A stretch of 64,000 nucleotides of DNA. It comes from Tuctoria greenei. Lineage: Eukaryota > Streptophyta > Magnoliopsida > Poales > Poaceae. Where the stretch lies: the NCBI GenBank assembly GCA_036927565.1, contig JAYESD010000002.1, positions 74,833,735-74,897,734 on the forward strand. The letters run 5' to 3'. The notes under the pieces were generated by a model. It made no database searches. It was not told where the DNA came from and saw only the letters and a list, made by a program, of their open reading frames with translations. Position numbers and translations under genes: made by a program. This document shows, piece by piece, positions 44,735-57,220 of the stretch. Numbering within the stretch: the first letter of the stretch is position 1; each line of letters begins with the position of its first letter.

Positions 44735-47194
44735 GTTTTATGATCAAATAAAAAATGAGAAAAGAAGAATATGCATGCATCGCACTTCTTCTTTTGAGAT
44801 GGCTTATCATTGCACTTAGATATGAACATGGAAGAAGTTGTGCATGACTAAAACCACATCCTTAAGCTTATGATTGTTAAATGACATAGGCTTGGTTTGG
44901 TTGGCTACAATAAGGTTGATGCGGCATATAATCTCTTGCAAAGGTCATATGATCAAAATTTGTGCTTAAAAGAAAATAAAAATGCAGCAACAAGTGTCAT
45001 GCTTTTAGGTTTTGAAATAGTTAATTTTTTGAGATCATGACTTGCTTAAATTGAAAATTACACTTGATCTCTAGCATGTCTTACACTACTTTATATATCT
45101 CATTGATGTGATAGTGTAAGTTACTTGACAGTATGACTTGGATGAGCCTTGTTTTATATGTATGTGTTACAATATGCTCCTAACAATTGAAATTTGTCTC
45201 TTGAACCTTGCTGAATACATTGTCAAAGTGGGACAAATTGATCACACGTTGCACATATTCACAAGTGTTTTGACACGATTCTTCTCAGTGGGAGAATTTT
45301 TGCTTTTCTTCTCATTTTATTTCTGATTTACAAATGGGGAGATATAAGTATAGGGGGAGAAATATTTCTTTTGAAATTTCTTTCTTTCTCATTTGATTGT
45401 TTCCAAAACTTTTTATAAGCCAATGTTCGGATTTTAAGTGGTGTTGCCAATGCATTCATCAAGCGGGAGATTGTGAGACCCATGTGTGCTGAATAAATTG
45501 GCTATGATGATAAATGTTTTGAATACTGAAAAAACACCCGTCTTAACAAGGTCCGTCTCTAGGTCCAAGCTCCTGCAAGGTCCGGCAATAGGTCCGACTT
45601 GTTTTGGCTAGGTCCGACTTCTTTGTCTGGGTCCAACTTACTTTATATAGGTCCGACATGTTTTTGCTAGGTCTGGCGTAAGGTTTGACTAGCTTTGATA
45701 AGCTCCGGTGCTAGGTCCAACTAGCCTTGGTTAGCTCTGGCGCTAGGTCCTGCTAGCTTTGGTAAGCTCCGGTTCAAGGTCCAGTTAGTTTTGACAAGGT
45801 CTGGTGCTAGTTTGAAATGGTTCTGCTTTTAACTTGCAATGTTTTGAACTTGCTTTACACTTATTGAAAGTTTGCTTAGTATTCTTTTACTAGGTTTTTT
45901 ATGTGCTTTGGCTGATCATGGTGGTTAATGCATTTTGTTATGGTTTGCAACATGCTTATGTGAGGTGCTCACGTAAGGTGTTGTGGTTATCAGAACTAAC
46001 GTAAGTCAAGTCGAGGACTCGTGCTCAGAAGTATCGGTTGTTTATTCATGTGCAGGTGTTGCTTGAGTTCAAGACATGGCCCATGACAGGAATCATTGAA
46101 GTAGTCTTATGGAGAGGATGAGGTTCAACAACCAAGTTCGGGAGGAATTGTGGTTGAGTTTATCGGGAGGTCGAGCATGTTTTAACCAAGAACAATGCAT
46201 ATGAAGGTATCATGGACGTCATTGGAAGGTGTATGCACATGTACATGGAGTGCATGGACATGGCTGAATGGTTCCAAGGCGTGATGAAGATATGTGGACG
46301 TAAAGAATTGGTCGGAAAGGTCCAACCGACTAGGTTATGGACTCACGCTGCGACTGAGTCGTGTTTGACTCAAATATGGAATGATTTTAGCTGGTTATGA
46401 TAGGTTTTCGTATGGGTCATGAAGTTGAGTTGTTTTTAGGAATGTGGGACACATTCCTAAGGTGTTTGGAAGTATTAAGATTGCTTTTGTCTGCCTATAG
46501 AAGAGTCTTGAGCAGTTATGGAATGTTTCAGTGGAAACTGAATAGAATATGAGTCCTAGTTTAGTTTGGGTTGGCCTCATGGCTGGTTATATAAGTAAGA
46601 GAGGCTAGAGATCGTGGTGAATGGATTTTGGTCTATTCCTCTTGTGTTCTATTGAATAAAAATTGTAGTTTAAAGGAACTTTTGTGCCTTGTTCGTTGAC
46701 TTGTTTCATACAAGTTTTTCTCATCGAGTTTCTGCACGGCACTACCTTGCTTTGGTGGTTTTATCACAACTCGAGTTTTACGGATCCAATTGACGTAATT
46801 CTTTTTGTATTGTGTTCATAACTTTATTATCTATCATCCGTAAAAATTTCACGGTCATTGGATTTCTGGTTTCTGATACACACGAGTTTCTTTGCAGTGT
46901 TGCAGATCTGTTTTTTCTCGGGTAGAACAGATTGACCTTTGTTCGATCTTTTGATCGTAACTTGAGTTTTTCTCAACGGATTTCAGTGATTCTTGTTTTC
47001 GTGTCTTCATGACTTGATCCTATATAATATATAACACTTTTGTCACAATTGATCACGTTTAGATTAGTCGCACATATGATTTCTTTAACAGATCAATTTT
47101 CTGTCGAGGGGTTTTCATTGCTTCCGCTAAAAAAGTTGTAATCTACCATTCACCCCCGCCTCTGGTAGCTTTTTACGTGCTCTTTGATCCTACA
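44735..47194 (+). mobile_element. SIRE-like copia, 3' end only (copy D), fused to copy C
   Basis: Plus-strand 3' untranslated region (44735-45471) followed by a full 3' LTR. It lacks all coding sequence. The left edge is the head-on junction with minus-strand gag of copy C, where AGTTTTATGA-like text is shared by both sides. The base run after the LTR is CGGAT, inside a gypsy pol gene. Confidence 0.9.
45472..47194 (+). repeat. 3' LTR of SIRE copy D (1723 bp)
   Basis: Starts TGTGAGACC after AAGCGGGAGAT and ends CCTACA. TATATAAG at 46588-46595 and AATAAA near 46652 are present. Its U3 repeats use GGTCCGACTT-type units more than AGCTCCGG, so it is the most diverged SIRE LTR here. Confidence 0.92.
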
Positions 47195-47543
47195 CGGATC
47201 ATTTAAGATTTTTGACAAACATGGAGAAGTGGTGTATAAGTTGGAGATGCCAACAAGACTTTCTGATGTTCATGATGCATTTTGTGTTTCTCGGCTCAGG
47301 AAGTGTTTAAGGGTACTGGAAGAACAAGTACCAATGGATGAATTTGAGTTAGAGGAAAATTTGACTTATGCTGAGCAACCTATTGAAATCTTTGAAACAA
47401 AGGAGACAGTCACAAGAAGTAGGGTGATTCGATGGTGCAAGGTGCAGTGGAAGCATCATTCTGAATCTGAAGCAACTTGGGAGCGTGAAGATGATCTCAA
47501 GAAAGAATTTCCCTGTCTTTTTTCCTTCTACGTCGAATCTTGA
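47195..47543 (+). pseudogene. gypsy (chromovirus) pol C-terminus with chromodomain
   Basis: Reads KIFDKHGEVVYKLEMPTRLS, then VHDAFCVSRLRKCLRV, then a chromodomain-like end (VIRWCKVQWKHHSESEATWE). This is the integrase C-terminus plus chromodomain of a Tekay-like chromovirus, which would steer integration to marked chromatin. Only the last 116 codons remain because SIRE copy D inserted upstream at CGGAT and the rest is gone from this locus. It ends at TGA 47541, 15 bp before the purine tract. It differs clearly from the gypsy element at 3662-18864. Confidence 0.88.
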
Positions 47544-47558
47544 GGGCGAGATTCATTT

Positions 47559-47570
47559 TAAGGAGGGTAG
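47559..47570 (+). other. gypsy 2 polypurine tract
   Basis: TAAGGAGGGTAG a few bases before the LTR start TGTAACAC. Confidence 0.8.
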
Positions 47571-47573
47571 TTT

Positions 47574-50497
47574 TGTAACACACTAATTTTCACCCATCAT
47601 GCGTTGCATTCATTCTTATACATGTCTAACATAATGCAACACAAAAAGGAACAAGATTAAAATAATTTAGAGGCAAACCAGCAGTTAAAATCAATCTTTG
47701 GTACGAACTAGTACGGATTGGACCGCGGACTAGTCCAGTTTTGCCACTGTTGTCCCCCAGACCTGACCACTAATTGCTACGGATTAATCCGGTTTTGGTT
47801 TCTGTTCTCATCCAGACTTGTCCGATGCCATATACGGACTAGTCCGATGATCGCTACTGGAACTCTTTGGAGTTGTCGGGTGAAACCCCAAAACTTAGTC
47901 CGGTTTTGAAACTGTGCGACCCCCGGACTTGTCCGGCATAGCACCAGACGTGTCATTTGAACTCTCCGTTCCTTGGACGGACTTGTTTGGCAATAGACCA
48001 GACTTGTCCGATCAGCTCTCTGTACCCCGAGCGGACTTGTCCGGCCACCATCGGACTAGTCCATTTTGTAGGGTTTCGACTCAGATTCTATTTTTCCTCC
48101 ATGACAAGTTATTGGGTAATTTTCCTAATTGGTCCCACGAATGTCGTGTCTCACCGCTGAGGAGACCGAGTGTGACCCCACCAAGGCCCCTACTTTTCAG
48201 AGGAGACCCAGTGTGACCCCACCAAGGCCCCTACTTGTCTGCACCGACTTTGACTTGAATTCTACCACGACCACACCACCTCTCCTCCTATATAAACACC
48301 CCCACCCACTCTTTACCCATATGCCCACATTACACGAACCCCAGTGCCTGCTCTCTTCATAGCCGCTACTCTTGAAGGGATAAGAAGGAAGGGAAGAGAA
48401 GGAGGAAGAAGGAGAGGAAGAAATCAAAGCAAGATCGTTGTCGCTGCTGCGATCTTCTTTGCCAATTCTTCTACGTCAACATTCTTCTTCGCCGATCTTT
48501 CGTCTTCTTTGGATCTAGATGTTGAGATCTCGCGTTACACCTAATCCTCGACCATTGGACCAATAGATTCATGATAACTACCATAGATGAAACTTTCCAC
48601 AACAATTCTGATTCCAATTTTGATTTAAATCATGCCCTAGATGGATGTTCGCAAAACCCTAGGCAAAGCGGACTTGTCCGATCCTGTGTGGACTAGTCCG
48701 TTGAACTTTCTGGTCTAGAGCGGACATGTCTGGCCCCTCGTGTGGACTAGTCCAATCATTGACTTATGAAATTCCTGTAACTTCACCAGTTTTTCCTGAA
48801 TTGACTCGGAACATGCCCAAACATGTAAAACTCAATTATAGCTAGTTAGTAAGCAATGGTAGTAGCTTAATAACATGTACTACATCATAATTGCATCATT
48901 CATGCATATAACGACATATTGAGTACTATGTGAGAAATTATTTATTATAATTTTGTTTTGCATGGTTGTCACACGAAATAGAAGGTAATGCTCTAAAAAT
49001 TTCTTACGAGGACCCGCAGCACTAGAACTTCGAAGCTCTGGATCCAAACCAGCCGCAGGAGCAAGGCAAGTGTCCTTGACCATTTTGATCCTGTTTTCAA
49101 ATGTTCTATTTGCAAAACTGCATGCTTGTGTCAAATTGATGGGGAACCCATGATAGGCGTTTACTAGACTTGTATGACCACCCTTGACGCTTGGGATATA
49201 TTGTACAGAGTCGGGAAGGGTGTTTTCTAGTTTTGCTTCAATTTTCTTAATTTGGATTAGAAATAACTAAATTACTCATTATGAATTAATATACTTATGG
49301 ACTATGTGAATTTATGATAATGATGACTCAAGAAACATGGAACTGGGGCGATCTAAGCAAGCATGAGTTGTGGACTGGGTTGGATGATATGGTGGTTTTT
49401 CTTGCCTTAGATCTAAGGACGGTTCATGGGCGAATAAGCCAGGACAACAGTGCCACCACAATGCCAAGTATGGGCGCAGCATAGCTGAACAATTAGGTGT
49501 GCTGCTGGTATTGTATAGACCATTGGATGGTGCGGGGAATGGGACTCGAGGAGGGCTACCCTGGGATTTGGATGGCACACGAGGGGGCCTTGGGTGGGGA
49601 ATGGAGAATCAAGCCTGCCGGTGAAATCTTAGTGAGTTCGTACATACTAGTAGTCCCTTTTGAATGACTTGTTATCTCTTGACCACACACTATTGGAAGT
49701 GTGATAAGGCATAATGGAGGTTCTTAGTCACCGAAATGTGATGAGATCACGAACATATGGGTAAAGTGGTACAAACTCTGCAGAGTGTTTAAAAACTATC
49801 ATGATAGTCGTACTCCCAGTTAAGAGCACCTAGATAACTTCCATGATTAGAGTTGGACTTGGGACATGGGATGGTTCAGATATGGTTATGAATTGGGTTA
49901 TCTCATATGAGTATGGTTGGTTTTGTTGAGGTATGACATTGGCATATTTGATGATATCAATTGTTGGCTGGTTATAAATGAATTATGATGGTAATTGAGA
50001 ATATTGGATATGGATTATGATGATTATGTGGGATATGATGGGAATTAATCTCACCTAGACATTGTAGGCTGCTTTTACAAAATTGTAAATTCAAATGTAC
50101 TTTTAAGCAATTAGCCATTTTTTACCATCCTTGTTTTTAACTACATGTTATACTTTCCCACACTTGCTGAGAACGACACGTACTCACCCTTGCTATTCTC
50201 CCACTAAAACAGTTACAGGTGATGCTTGGGAGTACCATGAGGATCACGTGGAGTACTAGACTTCGTGTTATCGTCAATTGCCTGTGGATTGGAGTCGTGT
50301 TGCTTAGTTTATTTTCCGCTGTAATAATTAAAGACTTGTAATTCAAAAACCATCGAGTTACTGTAATAAGGTACCTATTTACTTTCGTTACGTGGTTATT
50401 TTCTGAATAGCGTTCGTGAAGTCGTCGTGTATGTGTGATGAACATCCTGGGCACACATATGCGTTTACTTGGTTCATTTTCGGAACCGGGTGTCACA
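47574..50497 (+). repeat. 3' LTR of gypsy 2 family (2924 bp), rich in CGGACTWGTCCG
   Basis: Starts TGTAACAC and ends GGGTGTCACA, a near-perfect 10-bp terminal inverted repeat. Two more LTRs of this family are at 54040-56797 and 60615-63482. About twelve close copies of CGGACTTGTCCG or CGGACTAGTCCG lie at 47713-48060 and 48667-48750. A TATA box and a purine-rich leader follow the first cluster. The short ORFs inside are not conserved among the three LTRs. The target site to the right is AGTGG in a copia RNase H gene. Confidence 0.92.
48289..48296 (+). promoter_or_regulatory. gypsy 2 LTR TATA box
   Basis: TATATAAA in a CTCCTATATAAACACCC context. The equivalent boxes in the sister LTRs are at 54647 and 61271. 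It lies between the two palindrome clusters. Confidence 0.75.
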
Positions 50498-52127
50498 AGT
50501 GGCCTCATAACACACAATAAACTCGACATGCATTATGGACGATGCAGTGACGGTTTGTTTGGAGCTTTTCCGCGAAATGCCTCATTCGCGACGGTGAATA
50601 TATAACCTGATGTGGATTTCTTAGTATCCACACAACCCGCTAAATCTGAGTCTGAGTACCCCACTATTTCCAGTGAGTCCAACTTACTAAATATCAACAT
50701 GAGGTCTTTTGTACCTTGCACATATATAAGTGCCTTCTTAACTGCCTTACAGTGATCAATCACTGGATTGGCCTGATATCTGCCAAGCATCCTGGTTGCG
50801 AGTGCTAAGGCAGGGCGTGTACATACTTGAGCATACATTAAACTTGTGACAACATAAGCATATGGAACCGCTTTCATCTGATCAATCTTATATTGGTTCT
50901 TGACACACTGAAAGTTCCCAAACTTATCGCTCTTGACTACAGGAGCAGGCGAAGGCTTGCTAGCATACATATTGTAATTCTTGAGTACGCTATCCAAGTA
51001 CACTTTATTATATAGCCACAATACCCCCTACTATGGTCTCGGTGAATTTCGATTCCTAACACGTAGGAAGCTTCACCTAGATCCTTCATATCAAAATTGG
51101 AGGATAAGAACTTCTTATTCTCTAAAAGTAGGTTAACATAACTACTCGCTAATAGTATTGTCATCTATGTAAAGAAAAAAAATGAATTTCCCATTCTTGA
51201 ACTTAACATATATGCAAATATCCTCCTCATTCTCCTTAAACCCAAACTTCTAAATTGTCTCATCAATTTTAGATACCATTACCTCCAAGCCCGTTTATGT
51301 CCATAAATGGACATCTTAAGACATCATCCCATATGCTCCTTAACCCTTAACAACAAAACTTTTCGCTTATGTCATACAGACATCCTCATAGAGATCCCTA
51401 TTGAGGAACGTCATTTTTACATCCATCTGATGTAATTCTAAATCATAATGCGCTACTAATGCCATAATAATTCTAAAAAAAAATCCTTACTAGAGACGGG
51501 TGAGAATTTCTTACTATAATCCATGCTTTCTCTTTGAGTGAATCCTTTTTCCCTAGGTCCAGCCTTAAATTTTTTGATCTTCCCTTTGGAGTCACGTTTA
51601 ATCTCGTAGACCCATTTGCAGCCTACTGTTTTGGCTCCATTAGGAACTTCACCTAGTTCACAGATTTTGTTGGCATCCATAGACCTGATCTCATCCTCCA
51701 TGGCTTTACACCACTCGGATAATTGAGGTCTTAGCGTAGCATCTTCAAATGAGGTGGGATAATCCTCCATTTGGACTTCTTCATTCATGTATATCTCATA
51801 TTCACTCGGAATAGCCGAGCGTCTCACTCTTTGAGATCTTCTAAGTTGCGCATCATCTACAGGTTGGGGCCGTTGCTGCTCCTCATTGTTTGCAATAGCT
51901 GACTCTGAATGCTCGGAAGGCTGAGTTAGGTCATGTGGTGCATGAGCCTCACTAACTTCAGTTGCTGATGAAGGAACAACAACGGGTGTTGGATCACTAG
52001 TGCTTAGCACAAATGATTCAACATCAGCAGGTATCGTTAAATACCGTTCTTGAATCATAGGAACAGGTGCATAAATCCGCTTCTCCTCAAGATCTATCTC
52101 GCGTCTTACCATGCTCCCCATGATCAT
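50498..52127 (-). pseudogene. copia E reverse transcriptase and RNase H
   Basis: Minus strand. From 52127: a linker with SEHSESAIANNEEQQRPQP and LRRSQRVRRSAIPSEY, then RT start WCKAMEDEIRSMDANKICEL, VGCKWVYEIKRDSKGKIKKF and SPVSSKDFFLELL, with breaks through about 51460-51165 where the YVDD region should be. It goes on with NFDMKDLGEASYVLGIEIHR, ATRMLGRYQANP and YSDSDLAGCVDTKKSTSGYI. A frameshift then follows, and the last readable bases reach the RNase H EFIVCYEAT block at 50498. Many lesions; not functional. Confidence 0.87.
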
Positions 52128-53507
52128 GACATCCTCTTAAAAAGATGGCATGTCTTGTTTCTATGAACTTAGTGAAATGATATTGACAATGAAAACGATA
52201 TCCCTTACTCTTATGAGGAGAGCCAATATGATGGCAACTAATAGTTCTAGAGTCCAACTTAGCAATGTTTGGGTTGAACATTTTTGCCTCAGCTGGACAA
52301 CCCCATACGAGCAAGTAGTTCAAAGAGGGCTTATGTCTTGTCCACGGCTCGTACGGTTCCTAAGTACTAACTTATTAGATACCCGATTAAACACGTGAAT
52401 GGCAGTTTTTAATACCTCCATCAATAAGCTAATCGGTAATGTAGAATAATGTAGCATGCTTCTTATCATATCCATAAGCGTACGGTTACGCTGTTCCGCT
52501 ACACCGTTTTGTTGAGGCTCGCCCGGTGTCGAGTACAGGGTGACTATGCCATTTTTCTGTAAAATCCCTGCAAAAGGTCTAGGAACTCTTCCATATGGTG
52601 TGTGATGACCATAGTACTCCCGTCCAGGTCGGATCTTACTACTTTAATTCTAACGTTATGTTGATTTTCTCTTCAATTATAAATATCTTAAATTATCTAA
52701 TGCTTTGGATCGCTCCTTAATTGGATAAATATAGCCATAACGAGTATAGTCGTCTGTAAATGTTATGAACGAATCATAACCATCTATGAAGACTACGGGA
52801 AAAGGACAACACATGTCTGTATGGACTAATTCTAAAATTTCCGTACTTCATTTGGAATTTTTCATAATGGTCTTAACATACTTAACTTTAATGCAATCAA
52901 TATATGGTTGTGAATCCGAAAAGTCTAAGTGAGGAAGAATCGATTGTGATATTAAGTCTTCAATTCTCCCTCTCAAAATATGGCATAAATGACAATGCCA
53001 TAATTTTGCCGATGTTTCGAAATTGATTCGTTTGCGCCTGTTGAATACTAAGTCATTTTATGGAGAAACGTGATCCTTACTTACAACATTAATATCATCA
53101 TGAGTGGACAATAAATATAACATGTCTTATCTGAAGGCAAGACAAACAATCTTATTATCAAATGTAATAGAACATCTGTCATGGCCAAAGTGGCACACAT
53201 AACCTGAATCATCCAAACATGAAACTTAAATAAAGTTTCTCTCTAAAGAGAGAACATAAATAACACTATTAAGCCTAAGCACAAAGCCATTTATATATCT
53301 AAGTGGGAGATCTCCAATGGATTCAACTTGAGCTTCATGACCATCAACGACTTCAATGGTCCTTTCCCCTCTTATTAGGGTTTTCCTCATACTTAATCCC
53401 TGCATAGAATTACAAACTTGCACGGTGGCATCTAAATCAATCCACCAAGTAAATTTAGAATAATATAAATACATATATTCATTAACAAAAGTAATAAAAT
53501 CATTACC
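52128..53507 (-). pseudogene. copia E protease and integrase
   Basis: Minus strand. Protease region TWWIDLDATVQVCNSMQG near 53450 (the catalytic DSG reads DLD), then ERTIEVVDGHEAQVESIGDL and the VIYVLSLERNFI end (53226). The integrase segment (about 53200-52400) is scrambled by frameshifts but keeps recognisable pieces. The end carries YLLVWGCPAEAKMFNPN, KSKGYRFHCQYHFTKFIETR (52323-52100). Strongly decayed. Confidence 0.8.
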
Positions 53508-53510
53508 ATT

Positions 53511-54039
53511 CACTAAAGGAAACACGAAAATAAATGACTGCCAAAATAGTTGACAATGGTACTGTCGTGTTTTAACTAATTGACAACGACTAGGTCCAAT
53601 TGTCATCAATTAGTCCATAATTGATGATGGTTAACCTAGTACCATCGTTTATTACTTAAAGACAACGTTTAACCATTGTCAATTAGGCCCGTCGTCAATA
53701 CGGGCCGAATATCAGGCCCACTCGAGTTGTAATAGATGACTGTTTCAACAAGCCGTCGTTTTTTAGTTCTTATAGATGATGGTTAACCTATACCTTCGTC
53801 AATTAGCGCACGTATTACTCCTCATTTGGCTCGCGTATTACTCCCGCACCTCTCACTCTTGCTCGATGCTCCCGTCGCGCCACAACGCCGCTCACACGCG
53901 TGTGTTGCCGCCGTCGAAGCTCGTTGCCGCAACCACCAGCTCAGGTAAGCAACCCTCCTCCTCCTCTCTCCCTTCCCCCTCATCCACGGCGGCCGCAAGC
54001 CCCCTCACCACCCTCCCGCCCCCTCTCATGGCCGAGCAC
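53511..54039. mobile_element. CACTA transposon left end
   Basis: CACTAAAGGAAAC at 53511 lies exactly where the copia E frame is interrupted, preceded by ATT as a possible 3-bp target site. Subterminal DNA follows with repeated GATGATGGTTAACCTA and GACAACG units (53577-53800). From about 53830 it turns GC-rich with a plant leader look. The matching right end is not seen. A solo LTR interrupts it at 54040. Confidence 0.65.
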
Positions 54040-56797
54040 TGTAACACCCTCATTTTCATGCCTAATGCATTGCATACATCCTCATACCTGTTTAACATAA
54101 AGAAACCCTAAAAGGAACAAGATTATAATGAATTTAGGCCTAATAAGGAATTTAATTCTTTCAGGGTGTGGACTTGTCCAACCTCCAACCCTGACAAGTC
54201 CGGTTACACTCTCTGTTTCGGAAATTCAGAGTTCTTCAGGACTACGGACTTGCCTGGGCCAATGCACTGAGTAGTCCGATTGAGCTTCTTATGTCTCCAG
54301 ACTTGTCCGATTCCAAGCGGACTAGTCCAATCTGGTCCAATTTTTCAATCCGAAAGCCTTTTATTTTGCAACCTCGGACTCGTCCGGCCACACATACCGG
54401 ACTTGTCTGAATACCTTTCTATTGCCTAACGGACTTGTCCAGTGCCAAATGCGGACTAGTCTGGCCAGTAGAATTCAACTAGAATTCTGTTTTTCTTCCA
54501 CTATTGGTTATTATGTAATTACCTTATTTGGGCCCAAGACTTTGTGCCCAACCTCAGAGGAGCCCATGTGGATCCCACATCAGCCCCTACTCGTCCCCAA
54601 CAAAAATTCACTTGGAATTCACCCCAAAACCCTACCTCTCTACTCCTATATAAGCAACCCGATACCCTCACCCCTCCAACCTTTGAGAAAAACCCTTGCT
54701 GCCACCTTTTGCCTTGCAACGACATCAAGAAGTCCATAAGCAAGGTGGAGCAGGTAAAAAGGGAGAAGGACCAATCAAGATTGATCTTCATCAACTTTTC
54801 GACAATTGACGTTCTTTATCACCAAATCTTCATTAACTCATCTCCACCAACCCTAGATCGTAAAGACTCAAGTTTCACACCCAATTCTTGATCCTTGGAT
54901 CTCTAAATATGTGGTACACCATCTACATCCACTTTTCCATGTGAATTAACCTCGAATCCTTGTGGGTCAGAAAAACCTTAACTCGGAGTTCTAATCAGGG
55001 TGGACTAGTCCGACCCTGATTTTGGACTAGTCTGGTGTTTGAATCTGTTATGGCTGAATTGAATCCAAATTGACCCAAATCAATTCGAAACTTGTTCAAA
55101 CTTGTCATAAACACCGGTAACTAGTTAGTAAACATTAATAGCAACTCATTAACAAGTTTTAACTCACAATTGCACAAATCATGCATATCATAGCATATTG
55201 AGTACTATATGAGCATTATTTGATTGTAATGTTTGTTTTGCATGTTTATCGCGCGGAATAGAAGGTATTGTCGTAGAGAGTGCTTTCAAGGACCTTTAGA
55301 ACCAATGTTTTGAAGCCTTCGATCCAAACCAAGCTCAAGAGCAAGGCAAGTTTCCTTGACATTTTGATCCTGTTTTTAAATGTTTTATTTGCGAAATTGC
55401 ATGCTTGTGTCAATTGATGGGAAACCCCAATTATAGGAGTTTACTAGTTTTGTATGATCATCCTTGTCGCTTGAACACAATGTAGAGAGTCGGGAAGGGT
55501 ATTTTACACTTTTGCTTCACTATACTCAGTTGGGTTTGGGGAATACTCATATTGCTTAATTATAAACTATTGAACGCATGAATAATGATAATTGATTACA
55601 ATGACCCTTTAACAACATGGTGCCTAGGGATCTATGCAAACCGGTTATGTGGAATGGGATGGACTGTTTTGGTGGTTTGCTTTATATCTAAGGACCGGTT
55701 CGTGGAGCGACCATCCAAGATTTACAGTGCCACCACAGGGCCAAGTATGGGTGCGGCTTAGCTGACTAATTAGTGTGTTGCCAGTACTATTTGGACCATT
55801 AAGAATGCTCGGGGAAGGGCTAGTCGGATGGGTTTGTAGAGATTGGTGGGACTACCCTGGGATCCGAATGGCTCAAGAGGGGGCCCTTGGTTGGATGTAC
55901 TCAGTTGGAGACATCACCACCGGTGAAACCTCAGTGGGGTCTAAATATGCTAGTAATCACTTTGTAAAGGCTATTTTGTGATCTCTTGGCCACACACCTA
56001 AGGAAGTGTGAAACGACATAATTGAGGTTCCATAGTCATCTAAAGTTGATGAAATCACGAACTTGTGGGTAAAGTGGTACAACCTCTGTAGAGTGTGTCA
56101 AAAACTACATGATAGCCGTGCTCCCGATCATGAGCAACCTGGACCCTCACATGATTAGAGTTATGGACTTTAACATGGTTTGATAGATGGAATTGAATTG
56201 GGATTTGGTAATGGTTCATTAAATGGCTTTGGTAAATTAAATAGATGAAATTGAGACATATGAACAGTTATGAGTTAAATATTGATTATTATTGCTGGTA
56301 TTGGTTATTTAGGTTGAAATAGATGTTATTTGGAGGGGAGGACCACACGTAATGATTATATAAATGTATTTCAACTGTTTTGAATGTACTTTTATGCAAT
56401 TAGCTCATTTTATTGTCATTCCTTGTTTACGCTACATCTCATACTTTTCCACACTTGCTAAGTATGACATGTGCTCACCCTTGCTATTCCCCCAACAAAT
56501 TTAGACGCAAGCGACAATGTGGAGTACCAGGAGGTCTTTTAGGAGTTCTAGGCGTGCGTGTTATCGTCAAGCTTGCCTGTGGAGTTTGGAGTCTTAGTGT
56601 TTAGTGTTTTCCGCTACAGTTGTTTGGAGCTTGTATTCGAGACTATTTGTTTTGTAATAAGGTACTATTATTAGTGTTATGATTTGAGACATGGTTATAA
56701 TTTGTTTATCATATATTAATCACTTGTGTATGTGTGTTAAACATCCTAGACACACATATGTGTCACGCTTGGTTCACTTTCGAAACCGTGTGTCACA
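54040..56797 (+). repeat. solo LTR of gypsy 2 family (2758 bp)
   Basis: Starts TGTAACACCC and ends GTGTGTCACA, with no internal region. Flanks are AGCAC (54035-54039) and AGCGC (56798-56802), a target duplication with one change. TATATAAG is at 54647-54654. About twelve CGGACTWGTCCG-type units lie at 54167-54465 and 54998-55035. Solo LTRs arise by recombination between the two LTRs of one element. Confidence 0.9.
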
Positions 56798-57192
56798 AGC
56801 GCCTTCCCTCCCTACCTCCCATGACCGGCGCCGCCCCACACCCTCCATGGCCGAGCATCCAACACCCCACCCCAACCCTCCCCCTTTCTAATGGCCGAGC
56901 CTCCTCCCCACCCTCTCTCAACCTCCCATGGCCTATGGCCAACCCACCCTCCCCCTCCCCCCCTCTCCCATATGGTCGGCGACCACCCCCCCCCACATCC
57001 ACCCTCCATGGCCGAGAACCCACCCCATACCTCCCCCTCCCATGGCCGAGCGCCCCCCCACCCCCCTCTGCACCCTCCCTCCCCCTCCTATGGTCGAGCC
57101 TCCTCCCCACCCTCCCTCCCCCCCCCCCCCCCCCCATGGCCAGCGGCCAACCCACCCCCTCCCCCACCCTCCCTCCCATGCTTGATCGAGCC
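56798..57192. repeat. C-rich low-complexity DNA with CATGGCCGAGC repeats
   Basis: Repeats of CCATGGCCGAGC separated by CCACCC-type text, resuming the sequence before the solo LTR (CATGGCCGAGCA at 54028). It includes an 18-base C run (57118-57135). All frames read as proline-rich protein on one strand and glycine-rich on the other because of composition, so I do not call a gene. Probably leader DNA of the CACTA element. Confidence 0.6.
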
Positions 57193-57220
57193 CCCCGTCC
57201 TATGCAATTTCAATGTGAAT

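Larger units (their letters stand above)
50498..53510 (-). mobile_element. degenerate minus-strand Ty1/copia element (copy E), fragment
   Basis: Minus strand from protease (53500) to RNase H (50498). It is a different lineage from the SIRE elements (protease context TWWID..ATVQVCNSMQGL). The left side is cut by the gypsy 2 LTR, the right side by a CACTA end. No LTR or gag remains. Frames change many times. Confidence 0.87.

Noticed and set aside
28694..47194. Copies C and D as one mobile inverted element
   Set aside because: Outer flanks GATTG and CGGAT do not match, and the fusion point shows short shared text as in end joining.
48129..48544. Several 60-80 codon frames after the TATA box of the gypsy 2 LTR
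   Set aside because: Not conserved between the three LTRs of the family; they lie in the purine-rich leader.
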